From: Frankiaceae bacterium | GTDB lineage: Bacteria > Actinomycetota > Actinomycetes > Mycobacteriales > SCTD01 | Reading direction: 5' to 3' | Assembly (NCBI GenBank): GCA_026786045.1 | Contig: JAJAYV010000174.1 | Location: 1-12,055 of the forward strand | DNA length: 12,055 nucleotides | Part shown: one piece after another, positions 1 to 7,015 of the stretch | Position numbering within the stretch: position 1 is the first letter of the stretch | How the letters are laid out: every line of letters starts with the position of its first letter | The notes under the pieces: model-generated | The model's input: only the letters and a program-made list of their open reading frames with translations | Databases searched by the model: none | What the model was told of the DNA's origin: nothing | Program-made: the position numbers and the translations under genes

Positions 1-312
1 ACGCCCGTCGCGCTGGCCGGCCGGGTCTTCTTCGGCCCCGGCTCCGATGACGGCGCCGCCCCGGCACCCGGCCCCGCCGACGAGCTGGCCGCGCTGGTGC
101 GCACGGTGCTCGGCCTCCCGGACGGCGATCCGGTCGCCGGGCGGCGGCTCGTCGATCTAGGGATGTCCTCGCTGCAGGCGGTGACGCTGCAGTACCTCGT
201 GCTGGAGCGGTTCGACCAGGAGCTGCTCGTCGTCGACCTGCTCGGCGATCGCACGATGGCCCAGCTGGCTGATCTGCTCACCGATCCGGTCGTCGCTGCG
301 AGGGTGTCCTGA
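1..312 (+). CDS. C-terminal end of an upstream carrier-protein-containing synthase (partial)
   Basis: Frame 1 is open from the window edge to a TGA at 310-312 and gives the last 103 residues of a larger protein; its start lies outside. The visible part is a short Gly/Ala/Pro-rich linker followed by a phosphopantetheine carrier domain. The modification site reads LGMSSLQAV, with the second Ser (residue 57 of the fragment, codon 169-171) at the 4'-phosphopantetheine position, so a Ser replaces the usual Asp before it. The spacing and the helix after the site resemble a PKS-type ACP more than a PCP, but this is not firm. Only about ten residues follow the last carrier helix. The stop abuts the start of the next gene, an NRPS that opens with a docking domain, so this carrier probably donates its chain to that NRPS. 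The catalytic domains upstream cannot be seen. A GTG at 97 could begin a shorter protein but would cut through the carrier domain, so it is not a credible start. Confidence 0.8.
   Translation, partial: TPVALAGRVFFGPGSDDGAAPAPGPADELAALVRTVLGLPDGDPVAGRRLVDLGMSSLQAVTLQYLVLERFDQELLVVDLLGDRTMAQLADLLTDPVVAARVS
300..304 (+). promoter_or_regulatory. Ribosome binding site of the cysteine NRPS
   Basis: GAGGG at 300-304 lies 8 bases before the ATG at 313, inside the last codons of the upstream gene. With the abutting TGAATG junction it supports 313 as the NRPS start. Confidence 0.5.
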
Positions 313-3300
313 ATGACCAGCGCCGATGCGCTCGACGTCGACGAGCTGCTGGCCGAGATCGCGGGCCGCGGGCTCAGCGTCACCGCCGACGGCGCGGACC
401 TGCGCCTGCTCGGCCCGCGCGAGAAGATGGACGCGGATCTCGTCGCCCGGATCAGGGCCGGCAAGCCCGCGCTGCTCCGGGCCCTCACCGGCCCGCCACA
501 GAAGGAGGGTGGAGCGGCCACGCTGCTGCAGCGCAGCTACCTGCTCGGCCGCACCGGCTCCGCGGACGACGAGGTCGCGAGCCACGTCTACCACGAGATC
601 GGCGGCAGCTGGGACCTGCGACGGCTGCAGCGGGCACTGGACGACGTGGTGGCCCACCACGACGCGCTGCGCACCCGGTTCACCCCGGCGGGCCGTCGAG
701 TGGTGGAGCCCGGCGCCCGCGTCCGCATCGAGGTGCTGGACCTGCGCCATCTCGATCCCGCGGCGCAGGAGGCTGAGCTGCTGCGCCAGCGCGCCGAGCG
801 CTCACACCGCGTGCTGCCCGCGCACGAGGCGCCGCTGCTCGCCGTGGCGCTCAGCGTGCTCCACGAGACCCGGATGCGGCTGCACGTGGGCCACGACGGC
901 CTCGCGATGGACGGCATCAGCATGTTCCTGTTCTTCCAGGAGTGGGGCGAGGGCCACCAGTGCGACGGTGCCGGGTCGGACGAGGGGTTCCCGGCCTTCG
1001 ACGACTACGTCGACGCGCTCGCCGTGGCCGGCACGAGGGCGCCGGCCCGGCGCTCGCAGGAGGCCTGGTTCGAACGGATCGACGGCTTGCCGCCGCATCC
1101 GAAGCTGCCGGTGCTGCCCGACGCGGCCGGGAACCGTTTCGTACGCCGCGAGATCCGGCTCGACGCCGCCCGGTTCCGGGTGCTCCTAGAGCGCGCCGCG
1201 GCCGAGGGCGTGACACCCGCTGCCCTGCTGCTGGCGGCCTACGCCGAGACGCTGTCCTACTGGGGCACCGACCGGGCCATGACGATCACCACGACGCTCG
1301 CCGACCGGCCCCCGATCCACCCGGGGATGGCGCGGTCGATCGGGCAGTACTCCGACGTGCTGCTCGTAGCCGTGGACCCCGACCCGGAAGCCGATGTCCG
1401 CGAGCGGGTGCGCTCGGTACACGCGCGGCTGCGCCGCGACCTCGACAACCGGCACTTCTCGGGCTTGGAGGTGCTGCGCGAGCTGCAGCGCCGCGGCCGG
1501 TCGGCACGCATGCCCTACACGTTCAACTGCACGCTCGGCCACCCCGCGGCGAGCGGGTCGGCGCTGTCGGCGTTCGGCGAGCAGGTCTACGGCGTCAGCC
1601 AGACGCCCGGCGTCTGGCTCAACGTGTTCGTGATGGAGCAGGACGGCGAGCTCGTGGTGCAGCTCGATGCGGTGGACGCAATGTTCCCGGAGGGGATCGT
1701 CGACGCCGTCAGCGACGGCTACCGCGCCATGATCGAGAGCCTGCTCGACGAGGTGGCCTGGTCGGAGCCCGCGGCGGACCTGATGCCGCAGGCGCAGCGC
1801 AGGAGCCGTGCCGAGGTCAACGCAACCGCTGCGCCGATCCCGGCGCTGACCGCCGCCGACCGCATCATGGCCGCGGCCGCGGCCACCCCCGACGCGGCCG
1901 CGGTGCTGACCGCGCACCGGGTGCTGACCTACGGGGAGCTGGCCCGGCGCGCCACGGCCGCTGCGGCATGGCTGCGGGCCGCCGGAGTGGGCCGCGACGA
2001 GCTCGTCGGGCTCGTCGTGCGCCGGGGCCCGGAGCAGCTGGTGGGGATACTCGCCACCGCGCTCGCCGGCGCCGCCTACCTCCCGGTGGACGCCGACCTG
2101 CCCGCAAGGCGCCGCGAGTACATGCTGAGCGACGGCGCGGTGCGCTGCGTCATCAGCAATGTGATCACCGGCGGCGTGCCGGACGACCGGGACACGCTCG
2201 TGATCGACCTCGACGGGCCGGTGCCCGACCTGGTCGCCGTCCCGCCGCCGCTGCCCGGCGCCTCCCAGGAGGACCTGCTCTACGTCCTCTACACCTCGGG
2301 AACCACGGGCGAGCCCAAGGGCGTCATGATCAGCCACCGCAGCGTGGTGAACCTGGTGGCCGACTGCACGACGCGGTTCTCGATCACCGCCGCCGACCGG
2401 TTCTTCGGGATCAGCGCGTTCAACTTCGATCTCTCGGTCTTCGACGTCTTCGGCGCGCTTGGCGCCGGGGCGGCCGTGGTCATGCCCGACCACGACCGCG
2501 CCACCGACCCCGGACACTGGCTGGAGCTGTGCGCCCGGTTCGGGGTCACCGTCTGGAATTCGGTGCCCGCGATCGTCGCGATGCTGGCCGAGCAGGCGGC
2601 GGACCAGCCGCAGGCGCTCGCCGCGCTGCGGCTGGTGATGATGAGCGGCGACCGGATCCCGCCCGCCCTGCCGGTGGCGTTGCGGGAGCTGCTGCCCACC
2701 ACGGAGCTGGTGTCGCTCGGCGGCCCGACGGAGACCACCGTCTGGAACATCCTGCACCCGATCGTCGACGTCGGCGACGGGCAGGCGCCTGTGCCCTACG
2801 GCCGGCCGAACGCAAACAACCGCTGCTACGTCCTCGACGACGCCGGCCGGGAACGCCCGGACTGGGTGGTCGGGGAGATCTGCGCCGCGGGCGCGGGGGT
2901 GGCCCGTGGCTACTGGAACGCCCCGGAGCGCACTGCGGCCCGGTTCGTGGACCACGCGGCACTGAGCGAGCGGATCTACCGCACCGGCGACCTGGGGCAC
3001 CATCGGCCCGACGGCGAGGTCGTGATCCTGGGCCGCAAGGACTTCCAGATCAAGATCAACGGGTACCGGATCGAGGCGGGCGAGGTCGAGTCGCGGCTCG
3101 CGGCGATCGATGGCGTGCGCCAGGCCGTGGTGGTGCGCCAGGACAGCGCGGTCGGCGCCCGGCTCGTCGGGCACGTGGCCTGCGACCCCGGCACGGCGTT
3201 CGATGAGGCCGCCGTCCAGGCCCGGCTGCGTGAGGCGCTGCCGGCTTACATGGTCCCCTCGGCCTTCGTCGTGCACGCCGAGCTGCCGCTCACCCGCAAC

Positions 3301-3597
3301 GGCAAGGTCGACCGCGGCGAGTTGGTAGCCGCGACGGCGCCCGCGCTGGTTGCGGCGGCGGCTCCGGACGGGCCGCTGGAGCAGGAGCTCGCGCAGCTGT
3401 GGGGTGCCGTGCTGGGCGTGGACGTCCTCGACGTGACGGCCGGGTTCTTCGATCTCGGCGGCGACTCGCTGGCTGCGGCCAGGGTACTCGGCTCCGTACG
3501 CAAGCAGTACGGCACCGCGATCGTGCTGGACGAGTTCTACCTTGTCGCGACGGTCCGCGAGCTGGCGGCGCGGATCACCGGGGCAGCGGCGTCATGA
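313..3597 (+). CDS. Single-module cysteine NRPS (docking-Cy-A-PCP)
   Basis: 1094-residue nonribosomal peptide synthetase. Residues 1-60 resemble the TubC N-terminal docking domain. Residues ~70-480 form a heterocyclization-type condensation domain: a QRSYLLGR entry motif, the D195-x4-D200 signature replacing HHxxxDG, and SQTPGVWLN near its end. Residues ~515-1000 form an adenylation domain with LYTSGTTGEPKG (659-670), FDLSVFD (705-711), GGPTETT (803-809), YRTGDLG (889-895), a GRKDFQIKINGYRIE core (907-921) and NGKVDR with Lys998. The pocket positions read D706, L707, F710, N749, M776, S778, L802, V810, W811, K998, close to the known cysteine code DLYNLSLIWK. A carrier domain at ~1020-1090 has GGDSL with Ser1052. 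No epimerase, methyltransferase or thioesterase is present. The Cy6 and Cy7 motifs lack the usual Thr and Asp (N405 and N437 instead), so cysteine addition is likely but ring formation is doubtful. The start follows the upstream stop directly. Confidence 0.95.
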   Translation: MTSADALDVDELLAEIAGRGLSVTADGADLRLLGPREKMDADLVARIRAGKPALLRALTGPPQKEGGAATLLQRSYLLGRTGSADDEVASHVYHEIGGSWDLRRLQRALDDVVAHHDALRTRFTPAGRRVVEPGARVRIEVLDLRHLDPAAQEAELLRQRAERSHRVLPAHEAPLLAVALSVLHETRMRLHVGHDGLAMDGISMFLFFQEWGEGHQCDGAGSDEGFPAFDDYVDALAVAGTRAPARRSQEAWFERIDGLPPHPKLPVLPDAAGNRFVRREIRLDAARFRVLLERAAAEGVTPAALLLAAYAETLSYWGTDRAMTITTTLADRPPIHPGMARSIGQYSDVLLVAVDPDPEADVRERVRSVHARLRRDLDNRHFSGLEVLRELQRRGRSARMPYTFNCTLGHPAASGSALSAFGEQVYGVSQTPGVWLNVFVMEQDGELVVQLDAVDAMFPEGIVDAVSDGYRAMIESLLDEVAWSEPAADLMPQAQRRSRAEVNATAAPIPALTAADRIMAAAAATPDAAAVLTAHRVLTYGELARRATAAAAWLRAAGVGRDELVGLVVRRGPEQLVGILATALAGAAYLPVDADLPARRREYMLSDGAVRCVISNVITGGVPDDRDTLVIDLDGPVPDLVAVPPPLPGASQEDLLYVLYTSGTTGEPKGVMISHRSVVNLVADCTTRFSITAADRFFGISAFNFDLSVFDVFGALGAGAAVVMPDHDRATDPGHWLELCARFGVTVWNSVPAIVAMLAEQAADQPQALAALRLVMMSGDRIPPALPVALRELLPTTELVSLGGPTETTVWNILHPIVDVGDGQAPVPYGRPNANNRCYVLDDAGRERPDWVVGEICAAGAGVARGYWNAPERTAARFVDHAALSERIYRTGDLGHHRPDGEVVILGRKDFQIKINGYRIEAGEVESRLAAIDGVRQAVVVRQDSAVGARLVGHVACDPGTAFDEAAVQARLREALPAYMVPSAFVVHAELPLTRNGKVDRGELVAATAPALVAAAAPDGPLEQELAQLWGAVLGVDVLDVTAGFFDLGGDSLAAARVLGSVRKQYGTAIVLDEFYLVATVRELAARITGAAAS

Positions 3598-5087
3598 CCT
3601 CGGTGCTGGAGCGGATGCACTCCGGGCCCGCGCCAGGGAACCGGATCACCGTTGCGCGCCTCGACGGCACGACCACCCTGGACCTCGTCGAGCTGTGGTC
3701 CGCGGCCGGCCGGGTCGCGGCGGGACTGGTGGACATGGGCGTCGGTCGTGGCGACCGCGTCGGGATCATGGCCGCCAACGGCCTCGAGTGGGTGCTGCTC
3801 GATCTCGCCGCCGTCCGGATCGGGGCCGTGGTGGCCGGGCTCGAGCCCGGCAAGTTCGACGACCCGCAGATCGCGGCCGGGCTCCGGGCCCGCCACCGCC
3901 TGGCCCTGGTGTTCGCCGACCGGCCCGTCGACCTGTCCGGCCACCACCCGATGGCGCTCGTCATGGAGCTGGCGGGCGGCGACGCCACGGCGCCGCCCGC
4001 GGTGGCGAGGGGTCCCCGCGAGCCGTTCGCGGTGAAGTTCACCTCGGGCAGCACGGGCGTCCCGAAGTCGATGACGGCGAGCACGGGCAGCGTCGAGGCC
4101 TCGATCGCCGGGGTGCAGGAGCTGTTCGGGCACGGGCCGGGCGACGACCTGTTCGTGTTCCTGCCGCTGTCGTTGCTGCAGCAGCGCTACTGGGTGTACT
4201 CGGCCCTGGCCTTCGGTCACGACGTCACGATCAGCACCTACGAGGCGGCGTTCGTGACGATGGGCCGCACCAGGCCCACCGTCGTGATGGGGGTGCCGGC
4301 GTTCTTCGAGGCGGCGCGGCGGCAGATCGAGCGACGCGGCTCCACGACCGACGCGGTCCGCGGCCTGCTCGGAGACCGGATCCGCTACCTGTGGACGGGT
4401 TCGGCACCCGCCGCGCCCGACATGATCGAGTTCTTCACGGCAGCCGGCGTGGAGATCTTCGAGGGCTACGGCCTCAACGAGACCTGCATCGCCACCAAGA
4501 ACGCCCCCGGCGCCAGCAGGCCTGGCTCCGTCGGCCGGGCGCTGCCGGGCAGGCGGATCGTGATCGGGGACGACAGCGTCGTGCAGGTGCACAGCGACCA
4601 ACCCGTGGCCACCGGCTACGACGACGCCCCGGCCGGCGAATCGGAGCGGATCTTCGTGGCCGACGGGATGGTGCGCACGGGCGACCTCGGCCACCTCGAC
4701 GAGGACGGCTACCTCTACCTGCAGGGCCGCGCCGACGACGTCATCGTACTCGGCAACGGCCGCAAGGTGGTGGTCCGGCCGATTGAGGAGTCCCTGCGGT
4801 CGAGCCCGGCGATCGGCCACGCCGTGTTGTTCTGTCCCACCGACTCGCGGATCGTCGCCGTGGTCTCGCCCGCCGACCCGGGCTCCGACCCGGCCGCCAT
4901 CCACGAGCACGTAGCCCGGTGCAACGCCACCTCCGCACCCGACGAGCAGATCACCCGCGTCGTCGTGGCCGCGGAGCCCTTCACCGTCGAGAACGACCTC
5001 CTGACGTCGCAGCACAAGCCTCGGCGCCGCCAGATCTCCGCGACCTACCACCACGAGTTGACCACCAGAGAGGGATCCCATGTCTAA
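3594..5087 (+). CDS. Free-standing adenylate-forming acyl ligase (ANL superfamily)
   Basis: 497-residue AMP-dependent ligase. It should activate a carboxylic acid as acyl-adenylate and pass it to a thiol, most likely the ACP encoded immediately downstream. Visible motifs are the ATP loop FTSGSTGVPKS (149-159), YGLNET (292-297), RTGDLG (361-366), the hinge GRADDVIVLGNGRKV (378-392) and a C-terminal catalytic lysine in HKPRRRQI (Lys475). The hinge and the basic stretch after the lysine look more like fatty-acyl or aryl ligases than an NRPS adenylation domain, and there is no fused carrier. I cannot deduce the acid from sequence. The start at 3594 overlaps the NRPS stop as ATGA, and no convincing Shine-Dalgarno is seen, so translation probably depends on coupling. 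It overlaps the ACP start by 8 bases. An acyl-CoA ligase role is the alternative. Confidence 0.9.
   Translation: MTSVLERMHSGPAPGNRITVARLDGTTTLDLVELWSAAGRVAAGLVDMGVGRGDRVGIMAANGLEWVLLDLAAVRIGAVVAGLEPGKFDDPQIAAGLRARHRLALVFADRPVDLSGHHPMALVMELAGGDATAPPAVARGPREPFAVKFTSGSTGVPKSMTASTGSVEASIAGVQELFGHGPGDDLFVFLPLSLLQQRYWVYSALAFGHDVTISTYEAAFVTMGRTRPTVVMGVPAFFEAARRQIERRGSTTDAVRGLLGDRIRYLWTGSAPAAPDMIEFFTAAGVEIFEGYGLNETCIATKNAPGASRPGSVGRALPGRRIVIGDDSVVQVHSDQPVATGYDDAPAGESERIFVADGMVRTGDLGHLDEDGYLYLQGRADDVIVLGNGRKVVVRPIEESLRSSPAIGHAVLFCPTDSRIVAVVSPADPGSDPAAIHEHVARCNATSAPDEQITRVVVAAEPFTVENDLLTSQHKPRRRQISATYHHELTTREGSHV
5068..5073 (+). promoter_or_regulatory. Strong ribosome binding site of the ACP gene
   Basis: GAGAGG at 5068-5073 (within AGAGAGGGA) lies 6 bases before the ATG at 5080. 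It is one of the clearest Shine-Dalgarno sites in the window and fixes the ACP start inside the 3' end of the ligase gene. A strong site here fits a need for more ACP than ligase. Confidence 0.65.
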
Positions 5088-5370
5088 CGAGCAGATTCAG
5101 GAGCGTCACCAGGTCGACACGGCCAGCAGGGTCCGGGAGGAGTTCGCGCGGACCGTGCCGGAGGCCGCCCCGGGCGACCCGGCGGGCGCGTCGCTGGACA
5201 TGGACGCCGACATGGCCGACAGCTACGGCCTCTCGTCGCTGGACAAGGTGCTGTTCCTGACCGCGATCTGCGACACGTGCCACGTCAGCCTCGCCACGTT
5301 CACCGAGCTGGACCTGGCCGAGATGCGCAGCCTCGGCGACGTGGTCGCGGCGCTGCAGGTGCGGTCGTGA
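5080..5370 (+). CDS. Free-standing acyl carrier protein
   Basis: 96-residue acidic protein of the usual size for a discrete ACP. The phosphopantetheine motif is YGLSSLDKV, with Ser53 as the predicted modified residue and Ser52 in place of the usual Asp. The C-terminal half, with a Leu/Thr-rich helix, a Cys-containing turn and an FTELDLAEMRSL segment, fits the remaining helices of the four-helix carrier fold. It should be primed by a phosphopantetheinyl transferase encoded elsewhere and loaded by the ligase whose gene overlaps it by 8 bases. The KAS III-like enzyme three genes downstream is a possible consumer of the loaded acyl group. The start is set by a strong GAGAGG ribosome binding site. 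Its TGA overlaps a GTG that begins the next gene. It could instead be a PCP-like carrier for an amino acid; the sequence does not decide. Confidence 0.88.
   Translation: MSNEQIQERHQVDTASRVREEFARTVPEAAPGDPAGASLDMDADMADSYGLSSLDKVLFLTAICDTCHVSLATFTELDLAEMRSLGDVVAALQVRS
5357..5361 (+). promoter_or_regulatory. Ribosome binding site for the GTG-started acetyltransferase
   Basis: AGGTG at 5357-5361 lies 5 bases before the GTG at 5367, inside the last codons of the ACP gene. It supports the GTG start, which forms a GTGA overlap with the ACP stop, over a longer in-frame extension from 5277 that would run through most of the ACP reading frame. Confidence 0.4.
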
Positions 5371-5960
5371 GCGCCGGCTGGGCGAGCATCGGGCCCGCGA
5401 CGCTGCAGGACGACCGGGTGCTGGTGCGCCCGGTCACCGAGGCCGACCGCGCCGGCCTGCACGGGGTGGCTATGGACCCGGCGATCTGGCGGTGGTTCGT
5501 GTCGCTGGTGCAGACCGACGACGACTACGGGCGCCTGTTCGACACGATGCTGGCCGATCACGCCGCCGGCACGCGGATCGTGTTCGTGATCGTCGACAAG
5601 GCCAAGGACACGATCGCCGGCAGCATGAGCTTCGGCAACATCTCCGAGCGCGACCAGCGTCTGGAGATCGGCTGGTCGTGGCTCGGTACCGCGTTCCAGG
5701 GCACCGGGCTCAACCGGCACGCGAAGCTCGCGCTGCTCACCCACGCGTTCGACACGCTGGGGGCGGAGCGGGTCGAGTTCAAGACGGATCAGCTCAACGT
5801 CCAGGCACGGCGTGGCCTGCGCAACATCGGCGCCGTCGAGGAGGGCACGTTCCGCAGCTTCAACCCGATGCCGGGCGGGCGCCGCCGCGACGCCGTGTAC
5901 TACAGCGTCATCCGGTCGGAGTGGCCTACGGTGCGGGCACTGCTGCGCGGTGCGGGATGA
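5367..5960 (+). CDS. GNAT-family N-acetyltransferase (RimJ/RimL-like)
   Basis: 197-residue acyltransferase of the Gcn5-related fold. RPVTEAD near residue 21 opens the fold, a beta strand ends in LEIGWSWLG (99-107), and the acetyl-CoA pyrophosphate loop follows as FQGTGLN (110-116) at the head of an alpha helix. The VEFKTDQLNVQARRGLRNIG segment (136-155) and the closing RRDAVYYSVI are typical of the RimJ/RimL-like subgroup. It should transfer acetyl, or another acyl group, from CoA to an amine. The most plausible target is an amine of the pathway product, as tailoring or self-protection. Its gene sits between the ACP and a C45 amide-active enzyme, so an acylation followed by deacylation or exchange is conceivable. 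The GTG start at 5367 is chosen because it makes a GTGA overlap with the ACP stop; an in-frame upstream extension would duplicate ACP coding sequence. The substrate is unknown. Confidence 0.87.
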   Translation: MSAGWASIGPATLQDDRVLVRPVTEADRAGLHGVAMDPAIWRWFVSLVQTDDDYGRLFDTMLADHAAGTRIVFVIVDKAKDTIAGSMSFGNISERDQRLEIGWSWLGTAFQGTGLNRHAKLALLTHAFDTLGAERVEFKTDQLNVQARRGLRNIGAVEEGTFRSFNPMPGGRRRDAVYYSVIRSEWPTVRALLRGAG

Positions 5961-7015
5961 CCGCCGCGCTGACGTCCGTCGTCCCGTTCGTGCGGGCGGC
6001 CGGCACGCCCTACGAGCTCGGCCACGCCCACGGCAGCGCGCTGGCGGCACCGCTGCGCGCGTTCCTCGACGACGGCGTGTGCCGGCTCGGCCACCTGCGC
6101 CCCGAGCCCGTGACATGGGCGGGCCTGCGGCCCCGGATCGAGGCCTACGGGGCGGCACTGGCGGTGTCGACCCCTCGGCTGCACGCCGAGGTGCAGGGAC
6201 TGGCCGCGGGCGCGGGCATCGCGCTGCATGAGGCGTTGCTGCTGCAGATCCGCCGCGAGCTGATGGGCTACCTGCGGGTGCCGACGGCGGGGGACTGCAC
6301 CACCTACGCCAGGGCGCAGGACCCGGTGCTCGCCCAGACAGTGGACCTTAACGGCAACCTCGACGACGTCATCGCCGTGCTGGCGCTGACCGACCCCGCA
6401 TCGGGCCGCGAATCGCTGGTGCTGAGCTTCGGGGGCCTGCTGGGCTACCTCGGTCTCAACAGCGACGGCCTCGCCATCGGCATCAACCTCGTGCTCGGCG
6501 GCGTGTGGGGCCCGTGCGTGCCGCCCTACCTCGTGATCCGGCACCTGCTCGATAGCGCGGGCAGCGTCGCCGAGGCGCTCGACGTGCTGCGCGGCCTGCG
6601 GGTCACCAGCTCGCGAGCGCTCACGTTGTGCGACGCCACCGCCGTCGCGTGCGTGGAGATCATCGACGGCGAGCTACATGTCGTGACCGGCCCAGAGTCG
6701 GTGCACGCCAACCACTTCCTCACCCCCGATCTCGGGCCCCGCGACGAGCTCAACGTGTTCGCCCGCAACTCCTCGGTGGGCAGGCTCGACCACGGCCGTG
6801 CGGGCCTCGCGCAGCTACCGCCCGGCGCGCCGGCCGCGGACCACTTCGACGTGCTCGCCCGGCCGCCGCTGTGCGTGCCCGACCGCGGCGACATCCGCGC
6901 CGAGCGCACGGTGGCGGCTGTCGTCATGTTCCCGGAGCGCGGGGAGCTGCACCTGCGGCCGGGCGACCCGTCGCTCTCCGCGGCCCGGGTGTTCACGCTG
7001 GGAGCGGTCGGATGA
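5957..7015 (+). CDS. Penicillin acyltransferase-like C45 Ntn-hydrolase
   Basis: 352-residue protein resembling acyl-CoA:6-aminopenicillanate acyltransferase (peptidase family C45). These enzymes are made as an inactive precursor, cut themselves before a cysteine, and use that new N-terminal Cys to cleave or form amides or thioesters. The predicted cleavage site is GD/CTT with Cys114 (codon 6296-6298), close to Cys103 of the fungal enzyme. Sixteen residues later Asp130 in QTVDL aligns with the fungal Asp121 in QNWD. A later HANHFLTPDL segment is also typical of the family. Cleavage would give subunits of about 113 and 239 residues. No signal peptide is seen, so it should act in the cytoplasm. 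In this operon it could remove or swap an N-acyl group, or release a chain from a carrier, since the NRPS has no thioesterase. The start at 5957 forms an ATGA overlap with the GNAT stop and has no clear ribosome binding site. Confidence 0.88.
   Translation: MTAALTSVVPFVRAAGTPYELGHAHGSALAAPLRAFLDDGVCRLGHLRPEPVTWAGLRPRIEAYGAALAVSTPRLHAEVQGLAAGAGIALHEALLLQIRRELMGYLRVPTAGDCTTYARAQDPVLAQTVDLNGNLDDVIAVLALTDPASGRESLVLSFGGLLGYLGLNSDGLAIGINLVLGGVWGPCVPPYLVIRHLLDSAGSVAEALDVLRGLRVTSSRALTLCDATAVACVEIIDGELHVVTGPESVHANHFLTPDLGPRDELNVFARNSSVGRLDHGRAGLAQLPPGAPAADHFDVLARPPLCVPDRGDIRAERTVAAVVMFPERGELHLRPGDPSLSAARVFTLGAVG
7001..7004 (+). promoter_or_regulatory. Ribosome binding site of the KAS III-like gene
   Basis: GGAG at 7001-7004 lies 7 bases before the ATG at 7012, within the end of the C45 gene. 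It supports the ATGA-overlap start. Confidence 0.45.

Noticed and set aside
520..1752. Standard condensation (LCL or DCL) domain
   Set aside because: There is no HHxxxDG motif; the D-x4-D motif, the QRSYLLGR start and the SQTPxVWL segment are those of heterocyclization domains.
942..3206. Plus-strand 754-codon open frame inside the NRPS in another frame
   Set aside because: Arg/Ala/Gly-rich translation without motifs; it overlaps entirely with the verified NRPS frame.
3238..3252. Possible TTA codon (bldA control), and similar TTA strings near 6330, 7709 and 11372
   Set aside because: Each TTA triplet is out of frame (for example GCT-TAC and CTT-AAC), so no TTA codon is used.
1186..3276. Long open frame (696 codons) on the minus strand opposite the NRPS
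   Set aside because: It is the mirror of the strongly biased NRPS codons. Its protein is His/Arg/Gly-rich with no recognisable fold, while the plus strand has complete NRPS motifs.
3399..3593. Upstream in-frame extension of the ligase gene
   Set aside because: It would run through the NRPS carrier domain in a wrong frame and encodes Arg-rich sequence. The ATGA overlap start at 3594 gives the normal N-terminus.
3537..5081. Long minus-strand open frame (514 codons) opposite the ligase gene
   Set aside because: Typical GC-rich shadow with an Arg/Gly/His/Val-rich product. The plus-strand ligase has all family motifs over the same span.
5277..5366. Upstream in-frame extension of the GNAT gene
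   Set aside because: It lies within the ACP coding sequence and adds Arg/Pro-rich residues not seen in GNAT proteins. The GTG at 5367 fits the coupled junction pattern.
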